Shown in pieces: positions 1 to 5,197 of a DNA stretch of 5,197 bases (its first letter is position 1; each line of letters starts with the position of its first letter). The position numbers were made by a program, and so were the translations under genes. The notes beneath the pieces were generated by a model, which worked only from the letters and a program-made list of their open reading frames with translations, did not search any database and was not told where the DNA came from. This stretch comes from JBGTKH01 sp041744735 (lineage in GTDB: Bacteria; Planctomycetota; Planctomycetia; Pirellulales; Pirellulaceae): positions 1-5,197 of the forward strand of contig JBGTKH010000679.1 of assembly GCA_041744735.1 (NCBI GenBank), given 5' to 3'.

Positions 1-2122
1 TGTTGTCAACCTCGCCGCGGCGCAGCAAGAACACATCCTGCCCGCCTGCGACCGTGGTGTAGACCTCGCTTAACTTGGGACGCGGTGCGGCTGCGGCATT
101 CTCCTGGACGGCGCGAAACACTTTGGCCGAAGCTTCATCAAACGGCGACCACCACTGCACGAGCGATTCTTTCGCCGATTCCGGCAGTTGATTGCCATGC
201 GCGGCGACGATGGCCCGCAGTTCGGCAACATGTTGCGGCGAGCTATCGCCGGCCCAAGTGGCCGGGTTGGCTTCGACGCTCAGCGCCACGCGCAAGCGGC
301 CGATACCCAGATCGCGAAACTTCAGTTCGACCGTCAATTGCGTGCCGCCGGCGAAACCTGCGAGGGGCGTTTCGAATTCTAAAATCGCGGCGTTGTCTTT
401 CTTGGCAGTGGTTCGCACGACCCAGGCGGTGGCCGGCTTGTCATCGACGGCTTGGGCGAGCGGCTGATCCTTATCTTCGAAAGCGACAAAGACCGGTTTA
501 AGTTTCAGCGTCTGCGGAGCCTCCTTTAACTGCGGATCGAGCGGACTGGCGATGACTTTGATTTCGGCGAGTTGAAAGCTGCCATCGCCGTTGAGTCCCG
601 GGCCTCGCTGCGGGAGCGACTTGTCGGTCAGTGCGTCGAGACGCAGCGACTGCACATTCTTTTGATGCGTGCGGAAGGTGAGTCGATACTCTTCTTCACT
701 GGCCACATTGCGGCGCTGGCCGCGCTGCTTAAGCTTGACGCCGGGATTGATCAGCGCATCGTGCGCGATGATCCCGCCCGAGATCAGTTTGAGGTACGAA
801 CGCTCGGCTTCCAGCGCCACCGGCTCCAGGGATTGCCAGCGCGTCGCTTCCGGCTGTTTGGCCAACTCCGCTATCTGCCACACCTCAAAGCGCTGCGGCA
901 GCTCTTGCGCTGCAAAGGCTTTGAGCGCGGCGACCAGCGGCTCGTGCTCGGCTTGATGCTTGGCGAGGGCGCGCTCGGTGGCGTCAGGATCGAGGTCGAG
1001 CGTGCGTTGACCGTGCGCCGTGCGTGCCAGCGAAGCCGCCAAAGCATAGTAATCTTGATGCGGAATCGGGTCGTACTTATGGTCGTGGCAGCGCACGCAG
1101 CCGAGCGTCAGTCCCATCATCGAGCCGCCGATCGTCATCAGCATGTCGTCGAGCTGGTCGTAGCGAATGCGCTCGACGGTCTTGGCGGTGATCTGCCCGG
1201 GATAGGGACCGGCCACCAGGAATCCGGTTGCGGCAGCGCCTTCGATGTCGTCGGGCTGCAGCAAATCGCCGGCGAGCTGCATGCGCACAAACTGGTCATA
1301 GGGCATGTCGCTGTTGAGCGCCCGAATCACCCAGTCGCGATAGTGATACGCACCAGGGCGAAAGCCGTCGAACTCGTAACCGCCGCTCTCGGCGTACCGC
1401 GCCGCATCGAGCCAATGTCGCGCCCAGCGTTCTCCATAAGCAGGACTGGCGAGGAGTTCATCGACCACTTTCTCGAATGCCTGAGGCGAGGCATCGTTCA
1501 CGAAAGCGGTCGTTTGCTCCGGCGTCGGCGGCAGTCCGACCAGATCGAAGTAGGCGCGGCGAATCAGTTTCTCTTTGCTCGCGGGACCATTGGGCTTCAA
1601 CCCCTGTGCTTGCTGCGCCTGGCGAATGAATCCATCGATCGGTTTAGCGGCATCGGGAAGGGGAACGTCTTGAATCGGTTGAAACGACCACCACTTCTTC
1701 CCTTCTTCGAGATTGATTTCGCGCTTGGGCTTAACGGGAGATTTGCCGCCGCGCGGATCGGGCGCGCCCATGTCAATCCATTTCGCGAAGTCGGCTACCA
1801 CATCGGCCGGCAACTTGCCGCTGGGAGGCATTTCGACGCCGTCGTATTTCAACGCCTTCAGCAGAAGACTTTCCTCTGACTTGCCCTTAACTAGGACAGC
1901 GTCCCCCGATTCACCGCCGGCTGCAATCCCAGCTGCCGAGTCGAGGTACAAAGTGGCCTGCAGCTTTTTGGCATCCCGCGCCGCCACCGAGTGGCAGGTA
2001 TAGCAGTGCTGCGCGAGTACCGGGCGAATCTTCTGCTCGAAGAATTGCGTCCCTTCGTCGTCTGCAGCCTGGACCGCAGTTGGGAGCACCATCGCCAAAA
2101 TGATAGCAGCGAATGACTTCAT
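1..2122 (-). CDS. Planctomycete cytochrome c protein, PSCyt1 + DUF1549 (5' part; DUF1553 end cut off)
   Basis: The ATG at 2122 opens a frame that stays open for 707 codons to the window edge. Residues 1-20 are a Sec signal peptide (MKSFAAIILAMVLPTAVQA, cut near A19/A20). Residues 25-120 form a PSCyt1 cytochrome c domain: heme motif CYTCH at 40-44 and a likely distal ligand M98 in GVEMPPSGKLP. DUF1549 (PSCyt2) covers about 162-370, with the typical blocks LIRRAYFDLVGLPPTPEQ, YGERWARHWLDAARYAES and MPYDQFVRMQLAGDLL, and ends in a second CxxCH, GCVRCHDHKYDPI (C342, C345, H346). Residues about 430-640 look like a beta-rich insert (TDKSLPQRGPGLNGDGSF, then FVAFEDKDQPLAQAVDD), as is common in this family. 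LLRRGEVDN at the edge resembles the beginning of DUF1553. Family members are usually several hundred residues longer. They are predicted periplasmic or surface heme proteins; no reaction is firmly established. A DUF1501 gene often follows, which would lie outside the window. No Shine-Dalgarno precedes the ATG; the leader is pyrimidine-rich. The start rests on the signal peptide. Family call very sure, function unknown. Confidence 0.95.
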   Translation of the reverse strand, partial: MKSFAAIILAMVLPTAVQAADDEGTQFFEQKIRPVLAQHCYTCHSVAARDAKKLQATLYLDSAAGIAAGGESGDAVLVKGKSEESLLLKALKYDGVEMPPSGKLPADVVADFAKWIDMGAPDPRGGKSPVKPKREINLEEGKKWWSFQPIQDVPLPDAAKPIDGFIRQAQQAQGLKPNGPASKEKLIRRAYFDLVGLPPTPEQTTAFVNDASPQAFEKVVDELLASPAYGERWARHWLDAARYAESGGYEFDGFRPGAYHYRDWVIRALNSDMPYDQFVRMQLAGDLLQPDDIEGAAATGFLVAGPYPGQITAKTVERIRYDQLDDMLMTIGGSMMGLTLGCVRCHDHKYDPIPHQDYYALAASLARTAHGQRTLDLDPDATERALAKHQAEHEPLVAALKAFAAQELPQRFEVWQIAELAKQPEATRWQSLEPVALEAERSYLKLISGGIIAHDALINPGVKLKQRGQRRNVASEEEYRLTFRTHQKNVQSLRLDALTDKSLPQRGPGLNGDGSFQLAEIKVIASPLDPQLKEAPQTLKLKPVFVAFEDKDQPLAQAVDDKPATAWVVRTTAKKDNAAILEFETPLAGFAGGTQLTVELKFRDLGIGRLRVALSVEANPATWAGDSSPQHVAELRAIVAAHGNQLPESAKESLVQWWSPFDEASAKVFRAVQENAAAAPRPKLSEVYTTVAGGQDVFLLRRGEVDN

Positions 2123-2175
2123 AGGCGGTGAGGGAGGAGGGGAGCATGATCCAGCAGGTTCAGGCGGGAAGCGTC

Positions 2176-2205
2176 ATTGTAACCCAATTGAGCAAATGAA
2201 TCCAA
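2176..2205 (-). promoter_or_regulatory. Candidate sigma70-type promoter of the PSCyt1/DUF1549 gene
   Basis: Read on the minus strand, TTGGAT (2205-2200) and TACAAT (2181-2176) are separated by 18 bp. Transcription would start near 2169, giving a leader of roughly 47 nt before the ATG at 2122. The -10 box matches TATAAT at five of six positions; the -35 is weaker. The candidate promoter of the beta-helix gene has the same arrangement. Planctomycete promoters are poorly characterised, so this is a pattern match only. Confidence 0.4.
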
Positions 2206-2475
2206 ATTGTTCGGAGGCCTTAGATGCATTGTCGAAGACGCGGTTCACGCCGCCTGGCAGGGGGCTATCGTGGACACGCATGGGCTCGATCTCCGCGGGT
2301 GTTTAGCGCCGTTCGGAACGCGACTGTGCGCGCAGGCGAAGAAAAACTCTGCAATATCGCGGAAAGTCGTCCATTCGTGCCCGTCCCAAACACACACTCT
2401 CGAGGACGCGCTCAACTTGGTGGCACGCGAAACGCTGTGTGAGTGCTACTTGCCAAACACACGCACGTTCGGCTT
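2206..2475. other. Non-coding stretch, no gene recognised
   Basis: Together with the leader and promoter at 2123-2205, this fills the gap between the PSCyt1/DUF1549 gene and the relic at 2476-2747. Reading frames here are short and resemble no family I recognise. One minus-strand frame contains a mildly protein-like piece (WDGHEWTTFRDIAEFFF, around 2340-2390), but it has no start and no recognisable neighbours. The 10-mer CCAAACACAC occurs at 2386-2395 and again at 2453-2462. I see no clear GC-rich terminator hairpin with a T run. Confidence 0.4.
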
Positions 2476-2747
2476 TCAGTCGTCCCTAGCCGCTCGCTTC
2501 CCCGCAGGAACCAGTCGGTTCACAACCGCGATTGTCTTCATTGCCAGCCCGTACCGCCGCTGCGCCGAATCCTTCGCCTTGGCGACCGCGGGCCTGCTGG
2601 GGCTCCAACTCGCTCACGAGGGGATAGAGGGCATCCGACAGATAAATCCAGCACGATGCGATTAACAGCCAATCTTTGCAGCGGGCCGGCACCATCGGGC
2701 AGAAGCTCTTTGCGCAGCTCGTCGAGTGCCGGGCGGACGGCAGGCAT
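2476..2747 (-). pseudogene. Frameshifted, N-terminally truncated relic of a small planctomycete-type hypothetical protein
   Basis: Three successive minus-strand frames give one continuous protein-like sequence. Frame A from 2747 reads PALDELRKELLPDGAGPLQR then LAVNRIVLD. Frame B continues from about 2650 with WIYLSDALYPLVSELEPQQ. Frame C continues from about 2585 with AKAKDSAQRRYGLAMKTIAV then VNRLVPAGKRAARDD and a TGA at 2478-2476. Each switch equals a net +1 nt (or -2) change. The pattern resembles, from memory, a family of short planctomycete proteins of the form 'LR..L...PTPLERLLVERIV..WL...YAD' followed by 'aqrRyl.AlktLa.vrkLl.p', of unknown function. A TGA lies immediately upstream of the ATG in frame A, and the beta-helix gene's stop codon sits only 7 bp away, so the expected N-terminal part is missing. 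The reading as one broken gene is inference; the family match needs a search. Confidence 0.6.
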
Positions 2748-2754
2748 TCACGCG

Positions 2755-4602
2755 TTATCGTGCGGCGGGCGAGCCGACGTATGGCCACGTCCCGCCTGCG
2801 CCGATCTTGACGGTCTTTGTTGTTGCACCTAGGGTCTCCAAGACCAGCGTCTCAAACGGGACGCCGGTGTAACAAACTTCGCCGAAGTAAGTGAAGACGG
2901 ACGACTGCTTATTCATGATCATCGGGGCGAGTTTGCCGGCGGTGGTCGTGTAGCTGAAGCCACCGAGTACTTCGGATCTCCCGCCGTTCCGCGTGTCGAG
3001 GAGCGTGCCGCCGCGTTCCGTCTTGTAGCCAAGGATCCACACGTCCCCAGCGTCGTTAAGTAAATGGGTGCCCTCGTTCTCGATGTTGAGTTGCCGCGCG
3101 AATACGCGCTGGTGATTGAATTCCAACTGATCGCTGGCCACGTCTTCGAGAAAGAGTTTACCCTTGCCTTTGCTCGCGACGCGGGCACCAATGCTGCGGA
3201 GGACGAGTGTGCGGTCGGTCGCGTTTTCGATGCCGCCGTTGATGTGAGCGAAGTGTTCAAAGGTGACGGTGTCGGACTCGCCGGCGACGACATGGAAGTT
3301 GGGCTTCACCGCTTTGCTGTAATCGACCCAGCCGCCTGCGCCGACGATGCGCCGGACCTTGCCGCTTACCGTCAGGGTTTTAGTGATCGCGTAGCTGCCG
3401 GGGAAAAAGATGGTCTGCGCCCCGGAGTCGAGCGCCTTCTGAATGGCAGCTGAAGAGTCGCTAACGCCCGTGGGATCGGCGCCGAAGGCATCGACTACGG
3501 CCCATGCCTTGGGATCCTCCGGCGGGAACTCGGGCGTCTCCTCGATCGGTAGCCGCAGTGAAGCGGCTGGCGACGGGAAAGGGCTGGTGATCGGGTGCGA
3601 AAAATACTCCGCGACTTTCGGCCCCTCGCTGCCGACCTTGTCTTTGCCGGTGATTCGGTAGGCGGCGGCGAAGTCGGGCGTCGACACGTCTCCCAGCGCG
3701 CGGCCGTAGCCCGTGCTGACAATGTCGCGCAGGTGGACGCGGCCGCCGTTGTAGTTGACGATGGCGGGCACGGTCGCCACCCCGTCGCGGCCGGTGAGTT
3801 TCGCTTCGATCAGACAAAGCGTGCCGTAGCTGCGCACTGCGGGCACAGCGTTTTCGCTGGTCAACCCGCGGATGCTGATCGACTGTCCCTCGTTGTCGAA
3901 CCCGAATTCCGTTTGACCCGCCAGCGTAATATGTTCGAATGTCTGGCCGTTCACCGCGTGGGAGGTGGTAATGCCGCGGCGGAACCCTTTGACGCCCACT
4001 CGGCGGACCAGAAGTGGCCCGTTCATGTCGCGATGTCCAAGGTCGAGGCCGGCCGCGCCCTGACCGTCCTCCGAGACGAACTCGCAGTTGCGGACAGCGC
4101 CGTAGTTGTTGGAATAGAACTGCAGCCCGATCGCGCCGGGGTTTTTCTTGCCGACGTTGAAGGTCAGACCCTGAACGTGGTTATGGAACCAGTCGGCGGA
4201 GCCGAACCCGCCGCACCACATAATTGCCCGCGGCCTGGCAGGGTCGGTGAACGTCGCGTCCTTCAACCGAATAACGCACTTCGACGCCGACTGCCCCTGC
4301 AACGTGGTGAAGCCCCAGTTGTCGCGACCGTTCCACTTCTTGGGCCAGGTCAGCGTGTCACTGATGAGGTACGTTCCAGGTGGGAAGTAGAGGATACGGT
4401 GCTGCCCGGCGTTCTCATTGATGGCCAATTGCAGGGCAGCTGTATCGTCGGTAACGCCGTCCCCCTTGGCGCTGTAGGGTGGCCGGGTGACGTAAACGAC
4501 GTTTGGGTGGTCGGGATAGGTCACCTCCACTTCGGCGGCTCCGGCACCGCAACAACCGAGCAGGAACATCGTTCCGACAAGCCAGGATGAGTTAAGATTC
4601 AC
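2755..4602 (-). CDS. Secreted pectate-lyase-3 / GH55-like beta-helix protein
   Basis: A complete 615-residue protein, probably exported and acting on a polysaccharide. The GTG start at 4602 is preceded by GGGAG with a 6-nt gap; the frame has a TAG at 4632-4630 and no ATG between. Residues 1-23 are a signal peptide, though no Lys or Arg precedes the hydrophobic core. Cleavage could be by signal peptidase I after GAGAA, or by the lipoprotein route at C17 in FLLGCC; the sequence does not decide. The pectate lyase 3 (PF12708-type) signature appears twice: YSAKGDGVTDDTAALQLAIN with ILYFPPGTYLISDTL at 43-84, and FGADPTGVSDSSAAIQKALD with IFFPGSYAITKTL at 373-410. Between and after them are Gly/Asn-rich beta-strand repeats typical of right-handed beta-helices. 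Two such halves in one chain is the layout of GH55 exo-beta-1,3-glucanases, but many planctomycete relatives are uncharacterised, and I cannot place catalytic residues. Substrate unknown: beta-glucan, pectin or a sulfated algal glycan are all possible. Its neighbours do not specify a pathway. Confidence 0.9.
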   Translation of the reverse strand: MNLNSSWLVGTMFLLGCCGAGAAEVEVTYPDHPNVVYVTRPPYSAKGDGVTDDTAALQLAINENAGQHRILYFPPGTYLISDTLTWPKKWNGRDNWGFTTLQGQSASKCVIRLKDATFTDPARPRAIMWCGGFGSADWFHNHVQGLTFNVGKKNPGAIGLQFYSNNYGAVRNCEFVSEDGQGAAGLDLGHRDMNGPLLVRRVGVKGFRRGITTSHAVNGQTFEHITLAGQTEFGFDNEGQSISIRGLTSENAVPAVRSYGTLCLIEAKLTGRDGVATVPAIVNYNGGRVHLRDIVSTGYGRALGDVSTPDFAAAYRITGKDKVGSEGPKVAEYFSHPITSPFPSPAASLRLPIEETPEFPPEDPKAWAVVDAFGADPTGVSDSSAAIQKALDSGAQTIFFPGSYAITKTLTVSGKVRRIVGAGGWVDYSKAVKPNFHVVAGESDTVTFEHFAHINGGIENATDRTLVLRSIGARVASKGKGKLFLEDVASDQLEFNHQRVFARQLNIENEGTHLLNDAGDVWILGYKTERGGTLLDTRNGGRSEVLGGFSYTTTAGKLAPMIMNKQSSVFTYFGEVCYTGVPFETLVLETLGATTKTVKIGAGGTWPYVGSPAAR

Positions 4603-4637
4603 GCGCTGCTCCCATATGGATTCGGCTCTCTAGGTCA

Positions 4638-4667
4638 ATTGTAGGAAGGCGTCGAGATGAGGCCCAA
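4638..4667 (-). promoter_or_regulatory. Candidate sigma70-type promoter of the beta-helix gene
   Basis: On the minus strand TTGGGC (4667-4662) and TACAAT (4643-4638) are spaced by 18 bp. The start point would be near 4631, giving a leader of about 29 nt to the GTG at 4602, with the GGGAG ribosome site inside it. The -10 box and spacer length equal those of the candidate promoter of the PSCyt1/DUF1549 gene. Pattern match only; the -35 box is weak. Confidence 0.35.
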
Positions 4668-4695
4668 CGAACAGGTACCCGCCACGCTGTGCGGC

Positions 4696-4724
4696 AAAGT
4701 TAAGATAGGCGATTCTTTAACTTT
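4696..4724. repeat. AT-rich inverted repeat, 8-bp arms
   Basis: AAAGTTAA (4696-4703) is mirrored by TTAACTTT (4717-4724) with a 13-bp spacer, so arm centres are 21 bp apart, about two helical turns. It lies just upstream of the candidate promoter of the beta-helix gene, in the region shared with the divergent katG-like gene. That suits a dimeric regulator site. A terminator is less likely, because the stem is AT-rich and no T run follows on either strand. No regulator gene is in the window. Confidence 0.35.
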
Positions 4725-5006
4725 CAGCGTTCCATCGTCCTGAGAAGCTGCTTGAAGCCTTTCAGCAGTCGGCTCTGGAATCGGTACGGATTGGAAACGA
4801 TCACGATCTTCGCCGAAGTTGTTCTAGTTCCATCTCAGCTGCCTGAAGAGCGATTCGTTAGACGCATGGATCGTATACGGAAAATGCATTGGATGCATAC
4901 ACTTCCATCCCCAATGATCGAGGCGTTCAGTATTGACGAGCAGATATGCTTCTTCAGGAGTCGAATTCCAGCCCCAATCCAGAGGAGAGGTCGTGACCAC
5001 AACAAC
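4724..5006 (-). pseudogene. Possible decayed coding remnant (speculative)
   Basis: Two minus-strand frames here read like protein although neither has a convincing start. The first is open from 5006 to the TAG at 4826-4824 and includes SPLDWGWNSTPEEAYLLVN, then TERLDHWGWKCMHPMHFPY and TIHASNESLFRQLRWN. The second is open from 4834 to the TGA at 4726-4724 and includes SAKIVIVSNPYRFQSRLLK then GFKQLLRTMER. They overlap near 4830, so a single frameshift would join them. I recognise no family. The stretch overlaps the ribosome site and first codons of the katG-like gene on the other strand, so it cannot be an intact conserved gene. It may be chance: 61 and 37 codons without a stop are not rare. 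Confidence 0.2.
4872..4898. repeat. Cluster of short palindromes upstream of the katG-like gene
   Basis: The 8-bp palindrome CGTATACG (4872-4879) is followed by two copies of the palindromic hexamer ATGCAT (4884-4889 and 4893-4898) with a 3-bp gap. The group ends 94 bp before the GTG at 4993. Such a cluster could be a regulator-binding region for a peroxide-defence gene, but it does not match a Fur, PerR or OxyR site that I can recognise. No -35/-10 pair for the plus-strand gene stands out nearby. Confidence 0.2.
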
Positions 5007-5197
5007 TCACTTTGCTCGCGTTCTGACGAGCTGCGCGATGCTGTGCCTCGGCACGTCAGCGTTCGCCCAGAATCGCCCCGCACCCGCGGGAGACCAGAAG
5101 CCGCCAGTCACAAAACCGCTCTCGGAAAAAAACGGGGACATCAGCAAATGCCCGGTGATGTCTGGAGCGGCTGGAGACCAACGACACACGGCGGCGG
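4993..5197 (+). CDS. katG: Exported catalase-peroxidase, KatG-like (N-terminal 68 codons)
   Basis: The frame runs from GTG 4993 to the right edge and is still open. AGGAG at 4983-4987 sits 5 nt before the GTG, and a signal peptide follows at once: MTTTTHFARVLTSCAMLCLG, then TSAFA cut before Q26. No in-frame ATG exists just upstream. After a Pro-rich linker (residues 28-45), ISKCPVMSGAAGDQRHTAA (50-68) matches the N-terminal segment of catalase-peroxidases, where KCPV..G precedes the NRDWWPNQLNL block that would lie just beyond the edge. KatG is a heme enzyme that decomposes hydrogen peroxide by catalase and peroxidase activities. Most KatG proteins are cytoplasmic; a signal peptide implies a periplasmic form like KatP. 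All catalytic residues are outside the window, so the call rests on this short motif. The gene diverges from the beta-helix gene. Confidence 0.72.
   Translation, partial: MTTTTHFARVLTSCAMLCLGTSAFAQNRPAPAGDQKPPVTKPLSEKNGDISKCPVMSGAAGDQRHTAA

Noticed and set aside
572..1879. A 435-codon open frame on the plus strand
   Set aside because: It lies wholly antisense to the PSCyt1/DUF1549 gene, whose minus-strand frame carries the signal peptide, two CxxCH motifs and all family blocks. Its own translation shows no domain and is Arg/His-rich as expected for a shadow in GC-rich DNA.
2131..2199. A plus-strand 17-codon frame (MIQQVQAGSVIVTQLSK) at 2146 preceded by a strong purine run GGGAGGAGGGG
   Set aside because: The purine run is the complement of the pyrimidine-rich leader of the minus-strand gene. 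There is no promoter or coding signal beyond it, and the peptide is tiny.
2207..2665. A 152-codon plus-strand frame across the intergenic region
   Set aside because: Its second half is antisense to the better supported minus-strand relic, and the translation has no recognisable motif or consistent coding signal.
3595..4590. A 331-codon open frame on the plus strand
   Set aside because: It is antisense to the beta-helix gene, with no recognisable domain and a Val/Ala/Asp-rich translation typical of the complement of a GC-rich gene.
4595..4615. ATG at 4615 on the minus strand, upstream of the beta-helix gene, as an alternative start
   Set aside because: It is in another frame and ends after seven codons (MGAARES). 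The GTG at 4602 has a ribosome site and leads directly into the signal peptide.
5125..5133. A_AAA_AAC slippery heptamer in the correct frame of the katG-like gene
   Set aside because: It sits in a variable linker. A -1 shift there would abolish the downstream KCPV motif, which is in the zero frame, and no stimulatory structure is visible. Probably a chance homopolymer.

Overview
The window looks like planctomycete chromosome (order Pirellulales or a relative), judged from protein content. The left 2.1 kb encodes, on the minus strand, a planctomycete-type cytochrome c protein (PSCyt1 plus DUF1549, running off the edge where DUF1553 should begin). This architecture is largely confined to Planctomycetes and related environmental lineages. 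All three genes carry export signals, so the window mostly encodes extracytoplasmic proteins. I see no rRNA, tRNA, CRISPR array, insertion sequence or phage gene.

Layout, left to right. (1) 1-2122, minus: the 5' 707 codons of the PSCyt1/DUF1549 gene; its 3' end is outside the window. (2) 2123-2475: non-coding, with a candidate sigma70-type promoter for that gene and a short direct repeat. (3) 2476-2747, minus: a decayed, frameshifted remnant of a small protein; three successive frames must be read to follow it. (4) 2755-4602, minus: a complete 615-residue secreted pectate-lyase-3/GH55-like beta-helix protein with a GTG start and two related copies of the N-terminal signature. (5) 4603-4992: intergenic region between divergent genes. 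It holds a candidate promoter for the beta-helix gene, an AT-rich inverted repeat, clustered small palindromes, and a weakly supported protein-like relic on the minus strand. (6) 4993 to the right edge, plus: the first 68 codons of a protein that looks like an exported catalase-peroxidase (KatG).

Nothing shows that the genes act as one system. The beta-helix protein and the cytochrome protein share a strand but are separated by over 600 bp containing a relic and a separate candidate promoter, so they are probably independent transcription units. The katG-like gene diverges. A loose common theme is exported polysaccharide processing and oxidative or redox chemistry, but that is inference. The most unusual material is the gene debris: one fairly convincing frameshifted relic and one speculative one. 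I did not find a convincing previously undescribed system.
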